Source: Dastarcus helophoroides (lineage: Eukaryota > Arthropoda > Insecta > Coleoptera > Bothrideridae). Taken from it: DNA of 64,000 bases. The notes under the pieces were generated by a model. It worked only from the letters and a program-made list of their open reading frames with translations. It was not told the origin of the DNA and did no database searches. Below, piece after piece: positions 34,285 through 46,079 of the stretch. The DNA is taken from positions 11,392,857 to 11,456,856 of the forward strand of contig CM053331.1 of the NCBI GenBank assembly GCA_028583605.1, read 5' to 3'. The position numbers were made by a program, and so were the translations under genes. Positions within the stretch are counted from its first letter, which is position 1; each line of letters starts with the position of its first letter.

Positions 34285-34660
34285 TAAAATGCAGATCGAA
34301 TTTGTCTTTTATATCATTTCATTTAGATGAATATTTTCGGAGCTAGTACAGGTTTATTAAATTGGAGGAGCGCAGTAATTGTAGTTGGAATTGCACATTT
34401 TTGTGCGATTTAAACTGTGTTAGTCATCGACTCATTGCAAATGGATCCCTTTTACCTGAGACATTATCAACACAGTCACCAAATCCATAAATATTGCGAT
34501 TCATTTTAGAAAAAAAAATGTGTATTTTAAAACAGACAATTTTTTTTATTTTTCCATTGTAACAAGAAAATTTCATTAAAATTTTAAAATCATACATAAG
34601 TGATTTAATTTGGTCTATTGACTGCCACCTGTAGTACAGAACCCTAATTATGCGAGCCCG
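34285..34660. repeat. Dispersed repeat, uninterrupted copy
   Basis: Counterpart of 23190-23430 plus 24680-24790 without the mariner. It ends in a small hairpin, CCCGAGTCGCCCTCGGG (about 34652-34668). A TAA-type microsatellite follows at about 34698-34715. Confidence 0.6.
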
Positions 34661-34716
34661 AGTCGCCCTCGGGTGACTTTTTCTTAATAAGGTTTATAAT
34701 AATAATAATAATAATA

Positions 34717-36719
34717 AGATTCACTGCGAATGATCATTTCACCCCACGGAGTTGGACAAAACGATCACCCCAATTAAGAGCTTAACTCCAGCACAAGTTC
34801 ATGTGCCTTACACCTGGAGTCAAAAGGTGGACCCTGTCTTCCTTCTCTCGGAGTAACAAATCAGATACTGTCCATATGCGTCCTCTTCTTTTTTTTCTTG
34901 CAAATTCTTGACATTTTGATCCTATTTTTTACTGCTTGTTTGTTATATGTTAGACTTTTCTTTTTTTTTTGTTTCAACAATTTTTTTCATCTTGTTGCAT
35001 TTTTTTGTTCATCCTCCAGCTGGTCTTAGAAACGCAGTTAAAATAACTTTTGTTGTGTCATTTTAGGAGATGAGTAATTATCGTGGGGTAGTATGTTAAA
35101 ACTCATTTACAGTCTGAAAATTTAGCCTTGAAAGTATCTAATAACGTGTTATCAGTTTTCAGTTAACTAGTTTTTCATATCCAGATTGTATTTGTTATTG
35201 AATGGATACATGAAACTGAAACCGATAAATTGTAATTTACGTGTAGAGTGAAGATAAAGGGGTTAGATATAAAATGAGAACCTAATTGGTTATTTATTAC
35301 AGTTATTTTTATTTAGCATCAAAAAACAGATAGAAACTAAGAGGTTTATTCCAAAAACATTCTTAGTGTTGGACAGTGCATATCTTACTCAAGACTACTT
35401 TAACTTCTGAATACAGATAATTTTCGTCGACTAAAGACACACAAAACACGCGGCGGTCAACGCTTTGTGTTCAATCTTTAGATTTACCATCCATTTATTA
35501 TGTTGTTAACTTCTCCAGACCTACATGAATCGGTTATTTGATTACATGATATTTAATGCAGTTAATCTTGTTCATGCTTATTAGAGCCCGTCAAATGTAT
35601 TGTCTTATTTATAAATACAAATATACTTATAATTATATCCAATTACACAGTATGTATCATCCAATTTCTATTGTTTGAAAGCGTGTCTAAAGAAAAGACG
35701 CAGGTTTCAGATTACTTTTATTTATTTGTTTTAACTGAATAAATAAACAAACACTCACATTACTTTATGCTTTAATATGACTACAGGTGGATATCACTGA
35801 CCATACGGTCTGTGGACCATACTATCTGGTTCCTGGTGGTCTTGAAGCTTGAAATCTACCTGCAAGAGAATTATTAAAATTCCCCCTAATGTAAAAAAAG
35901 TAGAAACTTGATTAAGAGATCCCAAAATTTCTACAACTTGGGGAAATCACTTTGTTTAACCTGCCCCTGGAATTGGTACACTAAAAAGTAAATTATTCAT
36001 GTTTGAATTTGTTTTCACATCTATCTTAACGCTTCTGAATTTTGTTTAATATACCTAATATTGATTTTTTTGGACTTTAATTTTCAAATTAAAAAGTAGA
36101 TTTCAAACTCTGAACAGCCTTTGGCCGTTGGAAATGTCTATTTAAAAATTGTTGGAATACCACCCTATCTATTACAGTCTCAAAACTTATTTTTCCTTAT
36201 TTTTCATCAATCAAGGTGATTCAATTCTTTTTTGTCAAGCATATTGTTAATAACATTTTTATTACTTACTTTAATTTTCAGTTAAAAAGTTGAAACTTAA
36301 ATTTTATATTTGAAATTTTACAAAGTGGCTATCAAATTTGAAATTTGAATTGGCGGAAATATTTCAATAACCAAAACGAAAAACGAAGTTTTAAAATTAA
36401 AACTGATATTAAGAGATTTAAAGAATTTGATATTTCAGATATTTGTAAATTAGATTTTTAATGTGCCTAATCTAATCTCAAAATGTTGAGTTTCAATTCA
36501 AAATTTTAGGAACAAATATATCGAAGAAATGGTCTACAATTGAATAAAAATTTTCAAGTTTATAATATAAATTAGGAATGCTGAATTTTTGATGATCTTT
36601 TTTTTGTTCGCCAAAAAGAGTAATAAATTTAATATTTAATTGACTACACAGGTCTCATGTCTCAAATGGCTTAGGGCTTCATCACTTCTATATCCGGCCC
36701 TGACAGGAACAGTAAAAAA
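34717..36719. other. Intronic DNA, no gene seen
   Basis: Mostly unique-looking AT-rich DNA. A fragment at about 36655-36712 (CAAATGGCTTAGGGCTTCAT) repeats part of 1985-2390. No coding region recognised. Confidence 0.45.
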
Positions 36720-37640
36720 ATCGAGTTAGAAACAAAATTATGCGAAATAAATCAAATTTTTGTGAAAAAATTTAAATTGATGAAAAACAATTTCCAGTTT
36801 GAACTTGAAATTTTCGAAAATAACAAACATTGAAAAGTCAAAATATGTTCTTGCTCCCCTTTTTCTTTGTTTTGAGTCTTAAGTCAAATATTTAAACAGA
36901 ATATTAAAAAAACTGCAAATTTAAAACGTTAAGAAAAAATAAAAATTGTGAAACAAAAAATCCCACTTAACAAGAATGGAATAAATCCCAAATTTATTAA
37001 AGGAAAATCGAGTAAAATTTCTACTTTTCTGAGAAAAAGAACTAAATTACTAGTTAAAAATCAAATTTGTAATTTAAGAAAATTAAACCGGAAATTTTGA
37101 AAATTAGATTCAAATTTGGAGCGAAATTTTGTCATTTATAAAGTCATATCACGAAATTTTGAAAATAATGTTAAATTTATTGAAAAACTTTTGAAAATTA
37201 AATTAGACATTTTGAGAAAATTGAAAAAGTAAATTCGGAAATTTGAAAAAGAAGGTCAAATTCAACATTTTAAAAAATAATTTAGAAAACCTAAATAGAC
37301 AGCATTTCGGGGATGAGGCCGTAATTGTAGCAGAAAAATAAAAACTGTAAACCTAAACAAAAATGGAGTAAAAATTAAAAAGTGACATTTTTGAAGGTGA
37401 AACTCGAAATTTTGCACAAATAGTTTTACGTTTAAGTCAAAAATTGAAACAAAAAGTATAATATGATAAGAAAAATCAGAATGTTAAGAAAAATGTCAAA
37501 ATTTTGCAATTAAAATCGACTTCTTGAAAAATAAGTGACATTCTAGAAACTATTTGGAAAAACATTTTTGATTTGTGGATAACTTTCTAGTTTAAAAAGT
37601 TATAACTGCTGAAAATAAGAAAAAAGACAAATAAAAAAAT
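36720..37640. repeat. Degenerate TTTCGA repeat block, A orientation
   Basis: Diffuse block of AAATTTTGAAAATTA-like units, with fewer CG cores than elsewhere. No gene. Confidence 0.55.
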
Positions 37641-37834
37641 AAAAGAGGAAAGCGTTAGCAGAAATATTTTGTCTAAATAGATAGACATTCTAACATTTTT
37701 TAAAAGTCACAATATTTAGAAAAAAATTGCAATTTGAGATTAAAGTAGACATTTGTTAAAAAACTCAAAAATTATAAACGAAAATTTAAAATATGTAGAA
37801 GAATATTTCATGTTTAATTTAATGTAAATATATA

Positions 37835-39159
37835 CAGGGTGGACCATAAGTAATGGTACACAGAGTAAGAGTAGATTTTTCGTAAAAAAATAAAGTGACA
37901 GGATGTCAAAGTTGAAAAAAAAAACATTTCGATTTTGGCACAATGGGGTTTCTCAAGTCGACAAACTCTAATTTTCTAACATATTACCAATAGCTGATAG
38001 GGGCGCTACCTGCGCTATCCTGCATAATTCCAAATCATCATTTCATCATTTCTTGTGCACTCACGTATATGAATTTTAAATGGGTTATTTTATGTCCCCA
38101 TTTTTTTTACGTAAACATTTTACGTAAATCTTTTTTACGTAAAAAAGGTGTACTTTCTGAAAGTTGGTACGAGCAACCGTTTCCAAGATATTTGCCTTTA
38201 AAGCTTGACGTTCCTTGGTTTTAAATTACTAAGATATTAAATTTTTGAAGTAGGCTTCAAAAAAAGTAATCATAAGACAGCTATGAAACTAATTTATGTC
38301 AGATACTTTGCTGATAATATTATTACCTAAATTTTGAAAATCTCAATAAAATAAATCCAAAAAATTAGGACGTAATTTATTTTCTAACATAGAGATGTGA
38401 GATATGATGTCCGAGTCCGCACAAGAAAATTTGAATAGTCTGGGTGGTCAAAGCAGATATTTGGATATAAATTATAATAAAAGACAGCCAGATTTTTAAT
38501 TGTTTGCAATCCCTTTACATGACAAAGGTCACTTCTTGAATATTTATTTTTGAAAATGAATTTTGTTTTAGTATTTTATTTAAATTTGCTTTAGAAATTT
38601 AAAATAAATGTTTAATAATGATGTCAGCGACGTAATATTTGATATAAACTATTTTCGAGTCACTTATATTACTTTTATTTTGAAATCTATTGCGATAAGT
38701 TCACATTGACATAACTTGAAATAAACATAAGGCACACTTTGAAGGCAAATATCTTGAAAACGGTTGCTTGTATCAACATTCAGAAGGTATACCTTTTTTA
38801 CGTAAAAATGTAGGTAAATAAAAGTATCTACTTAAAATAAGTGTACATAGAGGCATAAAAAAGTTATGATGCTCGAGAATAATACAGGGTAGCGCAGGTG
38901 GCGCCCCCTATGACTTACTGGTAATCTGTCAGCAAATTAAAATTTCGTGACCAGAGAAACCCCCGCATGCTAAATTTCTTGCCTATAGTGAAATGTGTTC
39001 ATCAGTTATGCGAAAAATTCAAATTTTTTTTTTCAATTTTGACATCCTGTATCTTGGTTAATATCAACTTTTGGTATAAGATAAATATGGCTAAATCACG
39101 TTATTTTTATGCGAAGAATCCACTCTTGCTCTATGTACAATTCCTTATGGTTCACCCTG
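37835..39159. mobile_element. Long-inverted-repeat foldback element
   Basis: Starts CAGGGTGGACCATAAGTAAT and ends with the mirror ATGGTTCACCCTG. The two arms can be followed inwards for about 350 bp: GTACA.AGAG.AAGAGT, GACAGGATGTCAAA / TTTTGACATCCTGT, CAGGGTAGCGCAGGTGGCGCC against GGGGCGCTACCTGCGCTATC, and, further in, TTTTTTACGTAAAAA on both sides with GAAA(A/C)CGGTTGCT. No transposase frame in the roughly 0.6-kb centre. Non-autonomous; the target duplication could not be fixed. Confidence 0.75.
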
Positions 39160-39604
39160 TGTAATATAAATAATATAATTTAATATAAAAGCTTTTCAAA
39201 TTTAAATTGAAAAAATTGAGAAAAAATCCAAAATATCAAATATTATGAAAAATAAGTCGAATCTGTAAGCTTTACTAGACAATTTTAGTGGCCTTTTTTC
39301 TCAAAATATTGAGTTTTCAGCCTAAGGTTCAATCTCAGTAGAAGACCTTTTAAATTTAACAAAGCTCCTACTTTAATTGGTTAGTTTTTTATGAAAGTTT
39401 TTTGGGTTTAAAAACAAAATTCTGAGCTCAACCTCGAAAAAACTTTCTCTAAAATTTTGACTTTAAACTTGAAATTTCTGAATTTTATCTCAACATATGT
39501 AAACTTACGTTTATTTACTTTGTTCTAGAAAAATGCTTGTTCAAGCTGATTCTTTGAAATTTCTTTTTAAAGTCTAATAAGTAATGTTAACAACTAACTG
39601 ATTA
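39160..39604. other. Spacer, no gene seen
   Basis: AT-rich with scattered T-orientation repeat units. Confidence 0.4.
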
Positions 39605-42210
39605 CACAGGCCCACAAAAAAAAAAGTGGTGTGTGCTGGGTGTCGGACCCACATAGTCCGGCGTATTTTTTTCCGCTGAACACGAATCTGTAGTTTAAAT
39701 TGGGGGTCAAACTGCTAAAAGTGGAGAAAAACCAAAAAAACCGATAAAAATCACGATCTCGTATTTTTTTCTGTATGATATTATCATCTTGCAGTTTCTA
39801 CTTGTTTCTCTCTGTAATATCCAACCGTAATGTGCAAATACGTTAATTCACTACTTATTGTGTCTTATTTAAGTGTCACATAGATGATATTTTGTTTTTG
39901 ACAAAAAATAAGGAAATGGTTAACTAAATCGGTACATTTACCGGCAGAAACCTGCTACTCCGGAATGATTGGACTACGATGACAACTGCCCTTTATCGGG
40001 ATGTGTAGAATGATTCGCTAGTCAACATTTCGGCGTATCGAAGCCAGCGAAGGCGCGCTGTTTTGCAGGGAAGCGCTAGAATATGAGAATGATGCCGTAG
40101 TGTGTCCGACGACGAGTTGACATTGTCCTTGTCAAAGTCGGAAATCCCTCATACTTAGGCCTAGGTATTCTAGCGTGCGGGGTTTATTTATTTTCATGGA
40201 TTCTTCTACTGAAAATTTTGCTGGAACTTCTAGTACTCGTGGCAATCACAAATGTACTGGAAATCCCAATGCTTTTTGCTACGTTTGTGCAAAGTACATA
40301 GGGATAAAAAATACAAAGAAACTAACAGATCGTTTCGTGACTTTGTATGAAAAGTGCTTCAATATGAAAGTTTCCCTCGATCTCAAAAATTGGATACCCA
40401 ATTTTGTTTGTGGCTCATGTTATAATATGATCAATAGATTTGAAAAGCACCAGGTCAAGGCGAATCTTAAATTTAAAACTCCAGCGATATGGAAAAAGCC
40501 ACTTGACGCAAGTAATTGTTACTTTTGCACAACAAATGTCAACACTGTGGGCCGAATGCATAAGGATAAAATTTCTTATCCTTCTGTGTCAAGTGTTCAA
40601 CAACCAGTTGCAAACTTCATAGAAGATTTAGAAGATGACACGTCACAAGACAGTCTGACTAGTGGATTAGACACAATGGAAGTCGAAGTCGATCCTGAAA
40701 ATTCAGCTTTTATTGATAAAGAGTTTGATACTAGTAGTGAAAACATTTCTAGCGAATCTGAGGAAGAAGAGTTTTCGAGCAATGAAGAATACAGACCTAT
40801 TGGTGAAGATCGGAAGCCGGAAAAATACGATCAAAAACATCTGAATGATTTATTCAGAGAGGCTAAACTCTCAAAAGAAGCGGCTGAAATATTGGCTTCG
40901 AATATGAAAAAGAGAAATCTATTGACAGAAGGTACTAAAGTTTCGTTTTATCGGAATCGAGAAGAAGCCTTCCGTAAATATTTTGAAAAAAATGAAGATT
41001 TACTCTATTGCACTGATGTAAAAGGACTTATCGATGAATTTAAGCCAAATTTATATGAGCCAGAAAATTGGCGGGTATTCATTGATTCGTCTCAACAGAG
41101 TCTTAAGGCAGTCCTTCTCCACAACACCAACAAATTCGCTCCTCTACCTTTAGCCCACTCCACTGTACTTAAAGAAGAGTATTCAAACCTCGAAGTTGTC
41201 CTAAAGAAAATAAAGTACGAAGAACATAAGTGGCAAGTATGTGGTGATTTAAAAATTTTGTCCATGATCCTTGGACAGCAATCTGGATTCACAAAATATC
41301 CATGCTATTTGTGTATGTTTGACAGTAGGGATCGAAAAAATCACTACGTAAAAAAAGAATGGCCTTTACGATCTTCATTTAAGGTTGGATCACTTAATAT
41401 AATAAAGAAACCGCTTGTTGATCCAGCCAAAATTCTCATTCCTCCTCTTCATATAAAACTTGGCTTAATTAAACAGTATGTCAAAGCTCTTGATAAAGAT
41501 GGTGAATGTTTTACGTACCTGCGTACTGTGTTTAAAAAAAAATCTGATGCTAAACTAAGGGAAGGCATCTTCGATGGACCGGAAATCCGAAAGTTATTCA
41601 AAGATGAAGGGTTTGTTGCAGTTATGGATGACCAAGAAAAGGCATCGTGGTTAAGTTTCAAGGAAGTGTGTACCAAATTTTTAGGCAATACCAAGGATGC
41701 TGATTACAAAAGCATTGTGGCAAATATGATAAGAAATTTTCAGCATTCAGGTTGCCTAATGAATTTGAAAATGCACTTCCTTGATTCGCATCTTGACCAA
41801 TTCCCGGAGAATAACGGAGACTTCAGTGAAGAGCAAGGAGAAAGATTTCACCAAGACCTCAAAGAGTTTGAACGGCGGTTTCAGGGACAGTGGGGAATAA
41901 ATATGTTTGCAGATTACTGTTGGATGCTACACAGAGAAACTCAAGAAAAAGGAACAAAACGTAGCAGAAATCCACTTCACAGGTCATTTGAAGAAAAAAG
42001 GGTCAGGAAAAGACGAAAATTATAAGAATGATAATATCAAACAGAAAAAAATACGAGATCGTGATTTTTATCGGTTTTTTTGGTTTTTCTCTACTTTTAG
42101 CAGTTTGACCCCCAATTTAGACTACAGATTCGTGTTCAGCGGGAAAAAATACGCCGGACTATGTGGGTCCGACACCCAGCACACACCACTTTTTTTTTTG
42201 TGGGCCTGTG
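39605..42210 (+). mobile_element. DNA transposon of unnamed family, apparently intact
   Basis: 2606-bp element beginning CACAGGCCCAC and ending GTGGGCCTGTG, flanked by TTA at 39602-39604 and 42211-42213. The terminal inverted repeats are very long (39605-about 39790 and about 42024-42210, roughly 186 bp) and nearly identical, including GTGTCGGACCCACATAGTCC and CACGATCTCGTATTTTTTTC. It encloses one uninterrupted 609-codon gene whose stop codon touches the inner edge of the right repeat. CACAG-type ends with a 3-bp duplication resemble CACTA-like elements, but the protein does not look like a canonical CACTA transposase. Confidence 0.85.
40196..42025 (+). CDS. Putative RNase H-fold transposase, 609 aa
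   Basis: Start chosen at ATG 40196; the open frame reaches back to a GTG at 40175, but that is not a eukaryotic start. N-terminal Cys-rich region (FCYVC, FVCGSC and NCYFC pairs at residues about 20-105), probably zinc-binding; acidic stretch SESEEEEFSSNEE (about 185-200). Then a probable RNase H-like core: FIDSSQQSLKAVLLHN with the first Asp, VCGDLKILSMILGQQSGFTK with the second, a zinc pair plus HY (YPCYLCMFDSRDRKNHY) inserted after it, and FSEEQGERFHQD with Glu/His near the end. The tail is basic (RKRRKL), a likely nuclear signal. Very similar proteins occur in other animals as uncharacterised repeats. Position between perfect inverted repeats supports a transposase. Assignment of catalytic residues is inference. 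Confidence 0.75.
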   Translation: MDSSTENFAGTSSTRGNHKCTGNPNAFCYVCAKYIGIKNTKKLTDRFVTLYEKCFNMKVSLDLKNWIPNFVCGSCYNMINRFEKHQVKANLKFKTPAIWKKPLDASNCYFCTTNVNTVGRMHKDKISYPSVSSVQQPVANFIEDLEDDTSQDSLTSGLDTMEVEVDPENSAFIDKEFDTSSENISSESEEEEFSSNEEYRPIGEDRKPEKYDQKHLNDLFREAKLSKEAAEILASNMKKRNLLTEGTKVSFYRNREEAFRKYFEKNEDLLYCTDVKGLIDEFKPNLYEPENWRVFIDSSQQSLKAVLLHNTNKFAPLPLAHSTVLKEEYSNLEVVLKKIKYEEHKWQVCGDLKILSMILGQQSGFTKYPCYLCMFDSRDRKNHYVKKEWPLRSSFKVGSLNIIKKPLVDPAKILIPPLHIKLGLIKQYVKALDKDGECFTYLRTVFKKKSDAKLREGIFDGPEIRKLFKDEGFVAVMDDQEKASWLSFKEVCTKFLGNTKDADYKSIVANMIRNFQHSGCLMNLKMHFLDSHLDQFPENNGDFSEEQGERFHQDLKEFERRFQGQWGINMFADYCWMLHRETQEKGTKRSRNPLHRSFEEKRVRKRRKL

Positions 42211-42213
42211 TTA

Positions 42214-44379
42214 TCTAATATTTATTGTGGTCTGGTTCTGGAAAATAATCTTAAAATCAGAACCTCAGAGCTCGGAAGTGATGAATTATTATTTGCAGCA
42301 TGAGTACCCGTTAATTGATACCAAACATGAGGAGGGACTATAAAAATGACCGAAATTACCTTGAACTGACCAATTTATCCTTGAATAAAATTTTTCCAAT
42401 ATCGTTTCCACTTTATCTTCTGCAATGAAAATATTGATGATATTACCTTGTAGATAGGTTTAGAGTTCTAAAAAAGTCGTCTGTGTAAACTACCATGGAG
42501 AGCCATTTAAAGTTATGCGAACATCGCGACGTTGCGTTGGCTCTCTTGATCAAATTCTTAAAAAAAAACTTATAATTCGTAATTTTTGCATTTAATTTAT
42601 TCGTAGACTCCCAGGATTTCGAAGATCTTAGGTGGGGAAACCCCGATTTAGAGAATTCTGCTTTGAATTAACTTGATTTAAGGTAGTTTACCGGCAGAAG
42701 TCGTAGGGAAAATTATTAGAAGGCTAGGTCTTTGCTGCGGAAGTGAAACATAAAAGCTAAATTGCTACCACCACTCGAATTTAAGCAAACTGTCCGCTTG
42801 GATACAATAATACAAATCCCCAAGCCGCTTTGCCGTAGATTTTCTGAGCGGACAACATTGCACTGCTTATGCGATTTTCGTAACGGAGCTTTAACCAAAG
42901 GCATCTGGGAGAAGTAGTAGAGCTGATAAGTTTCTATTACTTCAAGGCGTTTCCCTAACGTGCGGAATCTAGCATCGAAATTTCGTGAGATATGAAATTT
43001 TCAAATTGTAATTAGACAAAAATGATACCATTAAAAATCCTCATATTTTACTATTTCATTTACAATATCTCTCTACATAACATATTACTTTTTTATCAAA
43101 ATCTATAGAACGTTTTGCTCGCAATAAATTAAAATTTTCAAAACATTCTTTAGCCTATCTCATACCTTAAAAGGGGAAGTTTGACACTGAATCCCATACC
43201 TTAAAAGGGGAAGTTTGACACTGAATAACTCGGCTTCGGCATCGACGTGGGTCCTTTAATTTCGCAAATGTATGGGTAATACTGTTAGTAACATCTGATA
43301 GAAACTTAAACAAAATCTATAAAAAAGCAACTCACCGGCGAACTACCATGATTCATCCATAAATGTCATATTCCCTTAAATTGTGTACATTTATCGTTTG
43401 TATTATTTGTCTCATATTGTTCAGTCCCTTTCATGGGAAATTACTTTACGGAAGTCTCAAATTGTAATGAAATTATCTCAGTTGGCTGGTCAGTGCACCA
43501 CGCACGATATTCTAATCACGATACGTACCTGAATATTGCATTTTGAAATAAAATTCTAGGGGACTGGTGCGACTGTTATTTTATTAATGAGAGAGTAAAT
43601 TTAATTTAACTAAAACTAGAATTAAGCGAGCGGGTGAACACATAATGAAAATGTGTTTTATACTTATTGGGTTGTCCTTTTTATTTCATTAATACCATGA
43701 CCCGCATAAGCGCTTCCTCATTAACATTTTCATGTAACAGTAGGGTACTGACCATTATTTAGTATTTAATTGTAGTCTAGTTATTTATTGCGAAGTAAGG
43801 TCGTATCTTCAAAGTGGCTTAAACAGAATGCTTAAAGGAATCTTGCCCTTACTGTGACCCATTTATTTAAATAATTTTGGTTAAAATCATTTACTCTATT
43901 GAAAGTAACCTGCCAATGTTGTTAATTTTAAAATCTATTGCCCCACTATTTGAAAAAAAAAATGATAATTTATTCAAACTGCCACATATTAATTTTCATT
44001 TGAAATTAAAATTATAATGCGAATATTGCATCCGCGTCAGACAAAACTTCCGTTGTATATGGTCTGTGAACAGCATTGTCTGCTTTTAAACTAAAAATAC
44101 ACAATGCACCCCTTATATGCTGTCCGTACTTTGGTCGACCAAGTTTCGAGACTATTTATTTTTTACTTTCTGTCTAAATATTTTAGAGAAAAAGGGAAAT
44201 TTTTTAATATATTTTAGAATTGTTGATTCTAACACTGATAAATGAAAGACGTTTTTTTGGAGCAACGTTAAAATAATTAAAAGCAGGGGTTCCTAAATCT
44301 TTCGTTGCCTGCCTATCTATTATTGTTGGGCCTCCCTAGATTATTTTTTTATGCTGAGTTGTGGAGGCAGATTCGTAGC
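42214..44379. other. Intronic DNA, no gene seen
   Basis: Mostly unique-looking. Contains a 34-bp direct repeat (CATACCTTAAAAGGGGAAGT ... CACTGAATC at 43161 and 43195). A CAGGGGTTCCTAAATC at about 44285 looks like a hAT-type end without a partner. Confidence 0.45.
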
Positions 44380-45640
44380 CAGAGATTTTACAAAAGAAAT
44401 TCTACAACAAAAAAAACCTGAAATCTTGGGATAAAAAAGTTGACAGTTTAAGATTAAAATTAAAAAAATAATCAAAAGGTCCACAAAAGTTTCGAAACGT
44501 AGAATCTAAAATCGCAAACTTGGAATTATGGGAACAAAATCCAAGTTCCCAATACCTGAGAATTTATAAACAATTCTAAAAAGTCAAAATATGGAAAATA
44601 GGGTTAAAATTTCTATAAAAAACTGAATTTGGAGTTCTTAAGCGATTAAGTAAAAAAAGTTATAAATCCAAATTAAAATTTTGTAAAAAAATTTTGACGT
44701 TCCCAATATTTAAATAATTTGTTTTGGACTTTCCAGCTTATGATAATGGAAATTCGCTAGTTACAAAGTGAAAATGAGAATTATGGAAAAAGTCGAAAAT
44801 TTGAAAAAGAATTGAAAATTAAATTTAAAATATCGTAAAAAAAAGTATATTTTTTCTTGGGTTAGGACAGAAATTTTTAAATTAAAATCCCTGCTTCAAA
44901 ATTTCGAGTTTGGAGTAAAATTAAAAAAAAAAAGTAACATTTGAAATGCATTTGGAGAAAAAAGTGCATTTGACAAAAAACATAATAGTAAAAACTTTCT
45001 CGAAAAGTCAACACCAGATCCAGGGGGAGTCAAACAGGGACATGTACCCCGAGCGCAAGTTGAAGAGAGTGTAGAATTCGTAACTTTTGCATAACTGAGG
45101 GCGCAATTGTGAGGCGATTTATTTTTTCGGCGCTCATGAGCTTAAATGTCAAATTTTTGCCCTTTCCTGGAAAAATCGTAGATCCGCTGCTGAAAAGTCA
45201 GCTTTTCAGGTGACAATTTCGAAGAAATGAGAAAAAACCAAAATTTGGAGTCTCAAAGCGAATTTTTAAGAAAAAAAGTATAAAGATTGAAATCATGAAT
45301 TTTGATAAAGAGACGCAGTTTCGAACGAATTTACTGTTACAAAATTATTAGATTTTTGGGGTTCGAATCAAAATAAAAAAAATAACCTCATGTTTTCGAA
45401 TATAGAATAAAATATTTTGAGAAAAAGGTTGAAATTTGAGGGTTACAGACAAAATTTTGGCATTGAGTTAAATTTCTAGAAAAGTCGAAATTTTGAGTTT
45501 AGAAAGAAAATTGATTGATAGTATACATAATTTCGGAATTTTTAGGAAAAAGTTGAAATTCCTGTAAGTGATCCGAAGCTTTCAAAAGCAAATTCCAAAC
45601 TTTCGAATTGAAATTCGGGTTTTTGAAAGAAAGTTTTGAA
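44380..45640. repeat. Degenerate TTTCGA repeat block, A orientation
   Basis: AAAAAGTCAAAATTTCGAG-like units with an island of different sequence at about 45005-45190. No gene. Confidence 0.65.
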
Positions 45641-45694
45641 GTGGAGTAAAGTATAATTTTCAAAAAAACAGCTAATATAAAAAAAATTTGAAAT

Positions 45695-45780
45695 TGCTCT
45701 AGGCACTGTTTTCCAATATGTGTGTCGCGACACATTAGTGTGTCGTAGGAGCTTCTCCGATGTGTCGCCAAAATATTAAA
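45695..45780. repeat. hAT-type MITE end fragment
   Basis: GGCACTGTTTTCCAATATGT followed by GTGTCGCGACACATTAGTGT resembles the left part of the hAT-type MITE at 47216-47433 (TGTTTCTCAACCGGTGTGTC). Only one end is present. Confidence 0.45.
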
Positions 45781-45844
45781 CTTTTAATTGCTAATGAAAA
45801 ATCGAATAAAAAGACTTAGTTCTCAAAATTTGTAGAAGATTCTT

Positions 45845-45995
45845 TATTTGGTGGAATGTACTGTTCCTTGGTTATCTTTAAACATTTATATACAAACCAG
45901 AAGATAAAATGGGTTAGAACATCTGTTGTTATGTTTGTTAATCTTTTCAGTTTTCAGGGGACACAATTTGTATATCAATTTTTGAAGATTCTTTT
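45845..45995. repeat. Foldback MITE, copy B
   Basis: Shares TTGGTGGAATGTACTGTTCC and the right arm CAGGGGACACAATTTGTATA with copy A at 530-720; its left arm is decayed. Confidence 0.55.
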
Positions 45996-46079
45996 TTGTT
46001 GAAATTTGTTAGGCAGTTATGAGAAGGGGTTATTTTAATCATCTACAAATTTACTTTTGTTCATGTGCATCGCACTTTT

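Noticed and set aside
34698..34715. CRISPR-like regular repeat
   Set aside because: It is a simple TAA-type microsatellite. No direct repeats with regular unique spacers were seen anywhere.
40175..40195. Upstream extension of the 609-aa transposase
   Set aside because: The codon at 40175 is GTG, not ATG. The first ATG in frame is 40196.
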